From contig NZ_RZMY01000013.1 in the NCBI RefSeq assembly GCF_003992615.1, forward strand, positions 102,238 to 166,237: a DNA stretch of 64,000 bases, read 5' to 3'. The stretch comes from Flagellimonas beolgyonensis. Lineage in GTDB: Bacteria; Bacteroidota; Bacteroidia; Flavobacteriales; Flavobacteriaceae. Position 1 is the first letter of the stretch. Every line of letters starts with the position of its first letter. The translations under genes were made by a program, and so were the position numbers. The notes below the pieces were generated by a model that saw nothing but the letters and a program-made list of their open reading frames with translations, had not been told where the DNA came from and did not search any database. Shown here piece after piece: positions 17,759 to 25,186 of the stretch.

Positions 17759-18183
17759 TACGTGGTGCAGTCATAGCGCTATTTTTGGTTTGGGGGTGCG
17801 CCCCAAAAAACACTGATGGTCAGCAGCCTTTGCACGATTGGTATGGCCATGAAGTTACTGCCTCCGCCTACAATTCTGTGTATTGGCAGACCGATAGCAT
17901 CAGCCCTTCCGTTGCAGCCTGGGGCGATACTTTAAAACCCGGCATGAAAAGTATTGCTGTGTCTCGTGATCTTATCAAAATGGGATTGACGCACAATACC
18001 ATGGTAAAAATCGATACCTTTCCGGATACCTTTTATGTGAAGGACAAAATGCACTGGCGTTGGCGAAACCGTATTGATATCTACATGGGAAAAGATGTTA
18101 AAAAAGCTAGGGAATGGGGCAAAAAAAGGATTATGATCTGTTATGCCGTACCCAAGGACTCCCTAACCAAATCGATAGAATGA
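17755..18183 (+). CDS. 3D-domain (double-psi barrel) lipoprotein
   Basis: 142 residues starting at GTG within a GTGA overlap with the previous gene. A short lipoprotein signal ends at Cys15 (LFLVWGC). The core reads VTASAYNSV...PSVAAWGDTLKPGMKSIAVSRDL, and later DKMHWRWRNRIDIYMGKD, which fits the 3D domain named after its three Asp residues and related to the barrel of MltA lytic transglycosylases. Such proteins act on or bind peptidoglycan. The partner genes, an amidase and a zinc carboxypeptidase, support a cell-wall role. No ATG alternative keeps the signal peptide. Confidence 0.78.
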   Translation: MIRGAVIALFLVWGCAPKNTDGQQPLHDWYGHEVTASAYNSVYWQTDSISPSVAAWGDTLKPGMKSIAVSRDLIKMGLTHNTMVKIDTFPDTFYVKDKMHWRWRNRIDIYMGKDVKKAREWGKKRIMICYAVPKDSLTKSIE

Positions 18184-18839
18184 GAAAAATTATTTGGCTA
18201 CTTACTGCTGTATTGATGGTTGCATCCTGTTCCACCCAAAAGGAAATTGTGGACATCCCCATCCTATTTAACCAACAACGTGTGGACCTGACCAAGGAAT
18301 ACCTGCAGCAGCGCTATAACCTTAAACAGGACACGACAACCATTACCCCTAAAATGGTGGTACTGCACTGGACCGCCATTCCAACCCTGAAAAAATCATT
18401 TGAGGCCTTTAATCCACCGACCTTGCCCAATTGGCGTCCCGATTTGGTTAATGTTAGTGGTTTAAATGTATCGGCCCACTTTTTGGTGGATCAAGATGGC
18501 ACCATTTACCGATTGATGCCCGAAACCGTTATGGCACGCCACACCATTGGCCTTAACCATTGCGCCATCGGTATTGAAAATGTGGGAGGCACCGAGGGAA
18601 AACCTTTGACCCAACAACAATTGAAAGCCAACATATATTTGGTCAACTATTTGGCATCCAAGTATGATATCGAATATGTGATCGGCCATCAGGAATACAC
18701 CCAGTTTGAAGGGCACCCGCTTTGGCTCGAAGTTGACGATGGCTATCGGACCACAAAGACCGACCCAGGAATGGATTTCGTTAACAAAGTTAGAAAGGCC
18801 ACAAAAAGATTTAATTTTAAACCTGTACCAAATAATTGA
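18180..18839 (+). CDS. N-acetylmuramoyl-L-alanine amidase lipoprotein (Amidase_2)
   Basis: 219 residues. A lipoprotein signal ends in VASC (about Cys15). The zinc amidase domain includes MVVLHWTA, HFLVDQDGTIYRLMPETVMARHTIG, IGIENVGG, IGHQEYTQFEG and KTDPGMDF, with the usual His, His, Asp zinc ligands and the catalytic Glu region. It cleaves the bond between MurNAc and L-Ala in peptidoglycan or its fragments. The start ATG overlaps the previous stop (ATGA). The packing with the 3D-domain gene and the M14 peptidase gene points to turnover of muropeptides in the periplasm. Confidence 0.9.
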   Translation: MRKIIWLLTAVLMVASCSTQKEIVDIPILFNQQRVDLTKEYLQQRYNLKQDTTTITPKMVVLHWTAIPTLKKSFEAFNPPTLPNWRPDLVNVSGLNVSAHFLVDQDGTIYRLMPETVMARHTIGLNHCAIGIENVGGTEGKPLTQQQLKANIYLVNYLASKYDIEYVIGHQEYTQFEGHPLWLEVDDGYRTTKTDPGMDFVNKVRKATKRFNFKPVPNN

Positions 18840-18840
18840 T

Positions 18841-20292
18841 ATGGAATTCAAAAAAATAGTGCCTTTGGCACTGCTCTGTTGGGCAACAACCCTTACTGCT
18901 CAAAAGGACCTGACCTCTCAGTTGTATGAAACCTATGAAAACTTCAAGGAAAACAGCATTGGTAAGCGTCGCATCAAACATGCGGATATACAGCCTTTGA
19001 TCGCCGAGTTCAAGTCCAATCCAAAATTTGAAGTGCAAAAGGTAGGGCAATCCATTCAGGGCAAGGACCTGCACTTGATCAGTATCGGAACCGGCAAGCG
19101 CAACATTTTTCTTTGGTCGCAAATGCACGGTGATGAACCCACAGCAACCCAAGCCATTTTTGATATACTCCGATTTTTGGATACGCCAGAATTCCAGGAA
19201 GAAAAAGAAGTGATTCTTTCCAACTTGAAACTACATTTCCTTCCGATGCTGAATCCCGATGGGGCAGAAGTGTTCCAGCGCCGCAACGCATTGGGTATCG
19301 ACATCAATAGGGATGCGTTGAGATTGCAATCCCCTGAAGGACAGACCTTGAAACGACTTCGAGACAGTCTCGATGCCGATTTTGGATTCAACCTGCACGA
19401 CCAAAGCAAGTACTACAATGCCGAACTGACAGAAAAGCCGGCGACCATTTCCTATTTGGCAACCGCTTTCAATTACGAAAAGGATATCAACGAGATTCGC
19501 GCCAATGCCATGAAGGTGATCGTGTTCATGAACAATATTATCCAAAAATATGCGCCAGGGCAGGTTGGGCGGTACAGCGACGACTTCGAACCAAGGGCAT
19601 TTGGCGACAATATTGCCAAATGGGGCACCAGTTTGATCTTAATTGAATCTGGCGGTTATCGGAACGATCCCGAAAAACAGGAAATACGAAAACTGAACTA
19701 TGTCTCCATCTTGTCGGCACTGTATACCATTGCAGAAGAGTCCTTCAAAAGCATTCCTACGGAGGATTATGAAAAAATCCCCCATAATGATCGTAAACTA
19801 TTCGACCTTAAAATCAAAAATGTGACCTATGAATTGTTGGGCAATAAATACATTCTCGATTTGGGCATTTTTCGAAATGAAGTGGACTTGAAAGATCACA
19901 ACGATTTCTTTTATCGCGGAAGTGTGGCTGATCAAGGTGATTTATCCACCTTTTATGGTTATGAAACCTTCGACGCTGAAGGGTATGAGCTAATAGCTCC
20001 AAAAATGGCAACAGTAGAATCGGTAAAAAATCCCATGTCATTGCTACAAAACGGAGTGGCCTTCGTGAAGACGAAACTACCTACTGAAGTGGCCTTTACC
20101 AACCTTCCACTGCAATTGGTACACCAGGATTTTGAATTGAAACCTATGAACCTGCAACCGGGCATCAATCCCACTTTCTTCTTGAAAAAAGATGGGGTGA
20201 TCACCCATGCTGTGATCAATGGGTTTTTAGTGGACCTTTCCAAACCTTTGGATGAACAAAATAAAGGCAATGGATTGATTTACAGAAAATAG
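18841..20292 (+). CDS. M14 family zinc carboxypeptidase, secreted
   Basis: 483 residues with a Sec signal (VPLALLCWATTLTAQ). The M14 domain shows the zinc motif HGDEP (HxxE), the substrate-binding NPDGAEVFQRRNALGIDINRD, a third zinc His in NLHDQ and the catalytic Glu in LILIESGGYRN. After about residue 300 there is a C-terminal domain of about 180 residues with no motif I know. It removes C-terminal residues from peptides, possibly muropeptides given the amidase gene 1 base upstream. The start at 18841 follows the previous stop directly. Confidence 0.9.
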   Translation: MEFKKIVPLALLCWATTLTAQKDLTSQLYETYENFKENSIGKRRIKHADIQPLIAEFKSNPKFEVQKVGQSIQGKDLHLISIGTGKRNIFLWSQMHGDEPTATQAIFDILRFLDTPEFQEEKEVILSNLKLHFLPMLNPDGAEVFQRRNALGIDINRDALRLQSPEGQTLKRLRDSLDADFGFNLHDQSKYYNAELTEKPATISYLATAFNYEKDINEIRANAMKVIVFMNNIIQKYAPGQVGRYSDDFEPRAFGDNIAKWGTSLILIESGGYRNDPEKQEIRKLNYVSILSALYTIAEESFKSIPTEDYEKIPHNDRKLFDLKIKNVTYELLGNKYILDLGIFRNEVDLKDHNDFFYRGSVADQGDLSTFYGYETFDAEGYELIAPKMATVESVKNPMSLLQNGVAFVKTKLPTEVAFTNLPLQLVHQDFELKPMNLQPGINPTFFLKKDGVITHAVINGFLVDLSKPLDEQNKGNGLIYRK

Positions 20293-20300
20293 AATAATAG

Positions 20301-20334
20301 CTAAACACTGATTGCTGATTGGTGTTTAGTTTCC
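20301..20334 (+). terminator. Probable terminator after the cell-wall gene set
   Basis: CTAAACAC (20301-20308) pairs with GTGTTTAG (20322-20329), followed by TTTCC. It is weak in GC but placed right after the M14 gene. Confidence 0.4.
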
Positions 20335-20374
20335 ATATTGATTAATTATTACACCATTAAACTTAACTAAACAA

Positions 20375-20980
20375 ATGAAAAAAACAATTTTAATTGCACT
20401 TGCTTTGATAGCCGTCCAGACCATGTCGGCGCAGGAATCCATACATCTTTTCAATGGCAAAGATCTTGATGGATGGGTAAATCATGGTGATGAAAAATGG
20501 TATGTGGAAGATGGCGAATTGATCTGCGAGAGTGGACCAAAGGCCGAATATGGCTATTTGTCCACCAAGGAGTTTTACCAGGATTTTGAATTGACCCTGG
20601 AATTTAAACAAGAAGCCGATGGCAACAGCGGCGTTTTTATCCGTTCGACTTTTGATGGCAACAAAGTTAGTGGTTGGCAAGTGGAAGTTGCACCTCCTGG
20701 AAAACACACTGGCGGCATTTATGAATCGTATGGTCGACAATGGCTGATCAAACCCGACCCCGAAAAGGAAAAAGTTCTTAAAATGGGGGAGTGGAACACC
20801 ATGAAAATCCGTGTAAATGGTGCCAATGTAACCACATGGCTCAATGGGGTTGAAATGGTACACTTGCAGGATGACATCATCGGAAAAGGGAAAGGGGCGA
20901 TTGCCTTGCAAATTCACGACGGTGGTGGCATTAAGGTCCGGTGGAGAAATATAGTTTTAAAGAAACTGGAAGTACAGTAA
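20375..20980 (+). CDS. DUF1080 (3-keto-disaccharide hydrolase) protein, secreted
   Basis: 201 residues with a signal peptide (MKKTILIALALIAVQTMSAQ). The body is a single DUF1080 jelly-roll: HLFNGKDLDGWVNHGDEKWYVEDGELICESG, then FKQEADGNSGVFIRS, WQVEVAPPGKHTGGIYES, and NTMKIRVNGANVTTWLNGVEMV. The family includes hydrolases of 3-keto-glycosides and lectin-like carbohydrate modules. It is probably periplasmic. It converges with a second DUF1080 gene across a shared terminator, which suggests both act on related carbohydrates. Confidence 0.88.
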   Translation: MKKTILIALALIAVQTMSAQESIHLFNGKDLDGWVNHGDEKWYVEDGELICESGPKAEYGYLSTKEFYQDFELTLEFKQEADGNSGVFIRSTFDGNKVSGWQVEVAPPGKHTGGIYESYGRQWLIKPDPEKEKVLKMGEWNTMKIRVNGANVTTWLNGVEMVHLQDDIIGKGKGAIALQIHDGGGIKVRWRNIVLKKLEVQ

Positions 20981-20983
20981 TAA

Positions 20984-21014
20984 AAAAAAGCCCGATGACT
21001 CATCGGGCTTTTTT
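20984..21014. terminator. Strong bidirectional terminator
   Basis: A-run, GCCCGATGA, one-base loop region, TCATCGGGC, T-run (20984-21014). The perfect GC-rich stem with A and T tracts serves the converging DUF1080 genes on both strands. Confidence 0.9.
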
Positions 21015-21035
21015 ATATGTTGTATCGCAATAATC

Positions 21036-21986
21036 TTAATTCTTCATTGGGGTAACCACAAAACTTCTAAACTCAATTGGCCCATGATCTCCTTGGATCA
21101 AAAAGGGACCGGGTTCGCCTTCCTTGCTATCCAAAGCACCCCCCGTAATCCCTGGTATAGTGGCATCGCTGATTACGGTTTTTCCATTTAAAACAACGGT
21201 TACCCTTCTACCGATCAGGGTAATATCATAGGTTTGCCATTCGCCGGCACTTTTTGCCGCATTTTGATTGGGTTCCAAAAAGCCATAAACGCCGCCGATA
21301 TAAATGTCCATGGGTTCCAAGCCCTTACTTCCATCCTCGATCTGTACTTCATAACGACCCCGAAGGTATATACCACTGTTGCTGCCCTCAGGATAACGAA
21401 ATTCGACATGGAGCTTAAAATCTTGGAACTTTTGATCGGAAATTAAATTGGCGCCCGACTCCGGACTTGTCAACACACCATCCTTTACCATCCATTGGTT
21501 TTTCTCGCCTTCTACATGCCATCCGGTCAAATCCTTGCCATTGAACACATTAATCGATTTGTCCCACTTTGGATTTTCGGTATATGCCAAGTTGGGGGCC
21601 TTCACGCCGGTCCATGGTACCACCGATCCATCGGTAAAAATCATTGTCCCCTTCAGTTTGCCATCGTTCAATTCTCCATGGAAAATCATATCGCTGCCCT
21701 TGGGCTCCCACTGGTTCGGTATGCTGAACGTAAATTTATTTTCCCCGAATGGTTTTACTTCTGCTATGGGTCTAGCACTACCAAAGGCGAAAACAAATCG
21801 ACCAATCAATGTGGCATGGCCCGAATGTCGGATTTCCAGCCAGGACGGGGCTGTTTTGCCCATAAATTCCATTTCAAGGTCCCATCGTCCTTCCAACGGA
21901 CTGATGTTCTGGGCATTCAGGTTCATGCACGCTCCAAAAACGAAGGTGCATAGTAAAATAATAAACGAGTGTTGTTTGGATGTCAT
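21036..21986 (-). CDS. DUF1080 protein with an N-terminal lipocalin-like domain, secreted
   Basis: 316 residues from the ATG at 21986 (the longer frame starts at TTG). The signal peptide is SFIILLCTFVFGACMNLNAQ; a Cys is present but the cleavage looks like type I after NAQ. Residues about 25-130 (GRWDLEMEFMGKTAPSWLEI...GTMIFTDG) look like a small beta-barrel module. Residues about 140-316 are DUF1080: INVFNGKDLTGWHVEGEKNQW, YPEGSNSGIYLRGRYEVQIEDG, GIYGFLEPN-like and LNGKTVISDATIPGITGGALDS. It converges on the single-domain DUF1080 gene. A role in periplasmic keto-glycoside or glycan hydrolysis is inferred from the family. Confidence 0.87.
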   Translation of the reverse strand: MTSKQHSFIILLCTFVFGACMNLNAQNISPLEGRWDLEMEFMGKTAPSWLEIRHSGHATLIGRFVFAFGSARPIAEVKPFGENKFTFSIPNQWEPKGSDMIFHGELNDGKLKGTMIFTDGSVVPWTGVKAPNLAYTENPKWDKSINVFNGKDLTGWHVEGEKNQWMVKDGVLTSPESGANLISDQKFQDFKLHVEFRYPEGSNSGIYLRGRYEVQIEDGSKGLEPMDIYIGGVYGFLEPNQNAAKSAGEWQTYDITLIGRRVTVVLNGKTVISDATIPGITGGALDSKEGEPGPFLIQGDHGPIEFRSFVVTPMKN

Positions 21987-22035
21987 AGTTTGTTCAGTTA
22001 GAATTGAAACATCCAAGATACGGAATTATCCCTTT

Positions 22036-23118
22036 TTACTCACATCCGCCTTCGAACCCTGAGGCATCGAATTTGGTCTGAACGGCACCTTGTAAACTGC
22101 CATTCGTCAATCGGATCACCAAATTGTTTTCACCGCTTCCATCCCGTTTGGGGCTGCAGTATTCAAAAAGGTAAAAACTATTGGCCTGTTCGGCCACACG
22201 TTGGGATATTTGGTTGAAGGTATTTTCCAATTCTTCCTTATTGGCCGCAAAAACACTGGCTGTTTTTCCAATACCTTCCAAAACTTCGGTATCAATTTCA
22301 GCCCCAAGGCCGATGGTAAAGAAAGAAATGTTTCGATTGGCATCCTTCACGGCATTCAAAGCATCGGATTCTCGATAACGGGAAGCCTGATCGGTACCAT
22401 CCGTGAACAACACTACAGAAGCAGCCCCGATGACATTGGTATTGGATTTCAACAAATCTTCTGCAATTTTCGTGGATTTGATTACCGCTCCATAAAGATC
22501 GGTAGAGGGATCGTTGCTGATATCGGCAGTAATGCCGTCCACGGCAGCGGTCAACTCGGTAGCGGACGATGACAACGCGTTCAATAAGTGCAGTTCATCC
22601 TCACCATCAAACCAATAAATGGCCATTTTAAAGGATTCGGTAGCGGGGCTGGGCATCACATTGTTGATAAAACTGATGGAAGCCGCCTTAAGCTCATCCA
22701 AGCTGCTCTCCAAAACACTGTTGCTCAAATCAAGTACCAAAACGGTGTTGTTGTTGAATACCTGTGTATTCGGTGAAATACGCGCTTGGGATTCGGAAGG
22801 TGAAATCAAATTAAAACATGCATCGTTCCTCCCTTGTTCGTAAATGGTGAACTGATTCGCCGTAAGTCCGGAAATGGGGTTACCCAAAAGATCGGACACT
22901 TTAAAAAGAATGGATACTTTTCCGGGTAGGGTAGTGAATTCATCCTGAATGGAAAGCAACAGTTCGTTCTCCCCAAAACCAAGGCAATCATCCGGTTCCT
23001 CTCCCAATCCCAATTCACGGTTGTTGATGTCAAAATCAACATCATCATCGGCATTGCCACAGGAATTCAATACAAATACAAAAGATAAAAGGAAGGTATA
23101 TTTTAAGATGTTCTTCAT
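22036..23118 (-). CDS. von Willebrand factor A domain lipoprotein
   Basis: 360 residues. The lipoprotein signal ends in LNSC (about Cys19). After an acidic linker (NADDDVDFD) and a beta-domain (residues about 40-110) comes a VWA domain with the MIDAS motif DLSNS in VLVLDLSNSV and a later SVVLFTDGTDQ. The C-terminal part (YLFEYCSPKRDGSGENNLVIRL) is a separate small domain. VWA domains bind protein partners through a metal ion, so this is likely a surface or periplasmic adhesion or scaffold protein. It lies 49 bases before the DUF1080 gene on the same strand and may be co-transcribed with it. Confidence 0.88.
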   Translation of the reverse strand: MKNILKYTFLLSFVFVLNSCGNADDDVDFDINNRELGLGEEPDDCLGFGENELLLSIQDEFTTLPGKVSILFKVSDLLGNPISGLTANQFTIYEQGRNDACFNLISPSESQARISPNTQVFNNNTVLVLDLSNSVLESSLDELKAASISFINNVMPSPATESFKMAIYWFDGEDELHLLNALSSSATELTAAVDGITADISNDPSTDLYGAVIKSTKIAEDLLKSNTNVIGAASVVLFTDGTDQASRYRESDALNAVKDANRNISFFTIGLGAEIDTEVLEGIGKTASVFAANKEELENTFNQISQRVAEQANSFYLFEYCSPKRDGSGENNLVIRLTNGSLQGAVQTKFDASGFEGGCE

Positions 23119-23349
23119 TTTCAAAAGAGTTAAGGTTCTGCATGCAGAACGCACATTTCGATGGAAAATTATGTCGACCCAATTAATTTGGTTGTTAAGA
23201 AACGTTAAAATGATATTTGCGCTGTTAAAAAAATACCAGTGCGTACAATTTTTGATAATTTCAGCCCATCAAACAGAACCAGTTGTAATACGTACCGACC
23301 TAACTGACCGAAACACAACAGTACCATAACCCAAAATTAGGTTGCATTT

Positions 23350-23604
23350 ATGACGATTCTATTGTTTGGCCCCGCCAAGGAGATTGTGGGCAGTCCCACA
23401 TTGTCCGTTCCCACATCCAATTTAACCGGAAAGAAATTGCCAAAAAATGTTGGCGAGCTACGGCTTTTTTTGAACAACACCTATCCAGAACTGAAAAGAT
23501 TAAAATCAGTGATCGTGGCCGTGAACCACAATTATGCGGAAGACCATACCATCATCAATTCGTACGATGAAATAGCGCTTATTCCAAGTCAGACTGGTCG
23601 ATAG
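23350..23604 (+). CDS. MoaD/ThiS-like sulfur carrier with an altered C-terminus
   Basis: 84 residues with a beta-grasp fold pattern: MTILLFGPAKEIVG at the start, VGELRLFLNNTYPELKRL, VIVAVNHNYAED and YDEIALIPSQTGR at the end. Next to a MobA-like gene, it is most likely MoaD, the small subunit of molybdopterin synthase. Working MoaD proteins end in Gly-Gly, which is adenylated and turned into a thiocarboxylate. Here the end is Gly-Arg (codons GGT CGA), so the carrier end is lost by a change that one base could make. It may be inactive, repurposed, or mutated; the other Moco genes are not in the window. Confidence 0.75.
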   Translation: MTILLFGPAKEIVGSPTLSVPTSNLTGKKLPKNVGELRLFLNNTYPELKRLKSVIVAVNHNYAEDHTIINSYDEIALIPSQTGR

Positions 23605-23629
23605 CGTTTAAAGCTGTAAATTGGCTCAA

Positions 23630-24250
23630 ATGGGGAATGTTCAAAAAGATATCGCACCCTTGTTCGGGTTGGTTCTGATGGGTGGAAAAAGCCATCGGAT
23701 GGGAGCCAATAAAGCGGAATTGGTCTATCATGAACAAGCACAATACCTACATCTGTATAAACTTTTGGATTTGTTCTGCGAAAACACTTTTTTGAGTTTA
23801 AATACCTCACAATCAATTTACAAAGAACAACATATTAAAGTAATACTAGATAATAATCAATATGCTGGACCTTACAATGGACTTATGAGTGCATACGATG
23901 CGTACCCGCATGTGGCTTGGTTGGTTGTAGCCTGCGATTTGCCCTTTCTTGGGCAAAATGAACTGAAAGCCTTGCTCCAGGGCCGAAATCCGAATAAACC
24001 CGCAACGGCCTTAACCTCCACGGCAACTGGAATTCCAGAGCCCCTAATCTGTATTTGGGAACCTCACGGACTGCAAATGGCCAAAGCCTATATGATGCAT
24101 TCCGGGAATATCAGTCCAAAACATTTCTTGATCCATTCAGATGCTAAACGGGTATTTGTTGACAATGAGGAATGCTTGTTCAATGCCAATACGCAAGAAG
24201 ATTTTGAATTTGCCAAAAGAAAAATTGACAATTCAGAACAAAAGGAGTAG
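23630..24250 (+). CDS. mobA: Molybdenum cofactor guanylyltransferase-like NTP transferase
   Basis: 206 residues from the ATG at 23630. The nucleotidyltransferase signature is GLVLMGGKSHRMGANKAEL (about 13-31); GPYNGLMSAYDAYPHVAWLVVACDLPF contains the metal-binding Asp. This matches MobA, which joins GMP to molybdopterin, though CTP- or other NTP-using relatives look similar. It follows the MoaD-like gene by 25 bases. The C-terminal half (NISPKHFLIHSDAKRVFVDNEECLFNANTQED) matches the MobA end, with the final NANTQED motif. The gene name is given on motif and neighbour grounds only. Confidence 0.75.
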   Translation: MGNVQKDIAPLFGLVLMGGKSHRMGANKAELVYHEQAQYLHLYKLLDLFCENTFLSLNTSQSIYKEQHIKVILDNNQYAGPYNGLMSAYDAYPHVAWLVVACDLPFLGQNELKALLQGRNPNKPATALTSTATGIPEPLICIWEPHGLQMAKAYMMHSGNISPKHFLIHSDAKRVFVDNEECLFNANTQEDFEFAKRKIDNSEQKE

Positions 24251-24257
24251 GGAAGGG

Positions 24258-24401
24258 CTACCTGCGCTTTGACTTGGATTGCGCATCAAGATCCAGCGGT
24301 TCCAAATCCTGAAAAATGCCACAGGAGATTTGCTTTTTCAATAAGGATCTTGATTTTTTCCGTTTGGCCAACGCTTCGATTTCCTTGTTCAAGTATTGCA
24401 T
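24258..24401 (-). CDS. Small basic protein, 47 residues
   Basis: An ATG-to-TAG frame on the strand opposite mobA, ending 7 bases from it. It starts MQYLNKEIEALAKRKKSRSL and ends DLDAQSKSKRR. The composition is that of a charged helical protein with no membrane segment and no signal sequence. I do not recognise it. Its length, clean start and placement in an otherwise empty gap between two genes favour a real gene. Confidence 0.5.
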   Translation of the reverse strand: MQYLNKEIEALAKRKKSRSLLKKQISCGIFQDLEPLDLDAQSKSKRR

Positions 24402-24475
24402 GTGATTGCGATTTTACCTAAAAACGAATTTACATTTTTTTATTTTGAAAATCAATGGGTTATCCATTTTTTAAC

Positions 24476-25099
24476 CTATAATTTACCATTCAGGTATTCC
24501 TCCACATACAGCCAATGCATTTTTAGGATAAGACTGGCCGTGGGAAGGTTGTCATCCAACAAGGCGTGCACAATGGCGTGGGTTTGCTGGTCCATTTTCT
24601 CAAAAAAGGCAAGCTCATTCACCAATTGGTATTCGTAGAAACGCAGGCGTAGGCGCAGGTCATTGATCAATTGCACCAAAACACTGTTGTTGCAATTCTG
24701 GGTCAGACAATCATGGAATTTAAACCTGAGCTGCAATCGCTCACGAATCTCCCCGGTCAATGTCATCTGTTGTTGCAAATGGGCCAGTTCATCCAAATCC
24801 ATGGATTCCAAATTGGATTGCTCCAAAGCCATGACCTCCAATTGGGATAGGGTGGCAATGAGCTCATGGATTTCTTTTTTGGACAATTTGGATACCATAA
24901 ACCCCCGATTGGGAACGGCACAGATCGCACCAACTTGTTCCAATTGGCTCAACGCCTCACGGATAGGGGTAACACTGATTCCTGTTTCACGCGAAAGGGC
25001 CGCCAAGTTGATCGTTTTCCCGATGGCAAGGTCACCTTGATGGATCTGGAACAACAGCTGCTCTTTGATTTTGTCCCGTAAAACAATTTTTTTCGACAT
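24476..25099 (-). CDS. GntR family regulator, FCD (FadR) subgroup
   Basis: 207 residues. The N-terminal winged helix-turn-helix covers residues about 5-70 (LAALSRETGISVTPIREALSQLEQVGAICAVPNRGFMVS), and the FCD ligand domain follows, with the helical LEVMALEQ, HDCLTQNCNNSVL and HAIVHALLDDN segments; the metal-binding His positions of FCD are at least partly present. It is divergent from the trehalase gene, and the shared gap has a perfect palindrome of the FCD type (CGTATACG core). I infer that it represses trehalase, its own gene, or both, in response to a small acid or sugar derivative. Confidence 0.9.
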   Translation of the reverse strand: MSKKIVLRDKIKEQLLFQIHQGDLAIGKTINLAALSRETGISVTPIREALSQLEQVGAICAVPNRGFMVSKLSKKEIHELIATLSQLEVMALEQSNLESMDLDELAHLQQQMTLTGEIRERLQLRFKFHDCLTQNCNNSVLVQLINDLRLRLRFYEYQLVNELAFFEKMDQQTHAIVHALLDDNLPTASLILKMHWLYVEEYLNGKL

Positions 25100-25113
25100 A
25101 ATCCCAAGTTAAT

Positions 25114-25143
25114 AATCGTATACGATTTAACGCCCTAATTTTG
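25114..25143 (+). promoter_or_regulatory. Trehalase promoter with GntR-type operator
   Basis: AATCGTATACGATT (25114-25127) is a perfect 14-bp palindrome. A -7 box TAATTTTG (TAnnTTTG) lies at 25136-25143, so the palindrome sits where the upstream promoter box should be. A protein bound there would block transcription of the trehalase gene. The palindrome is also 15 bases from the GntR start, so self-control is likely. Confidence 0.7.
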
Positions 25144-25186
25144 AAGTTATTATTCTATATTTAAGCCTCGGTTAAAATCTTTTTGC

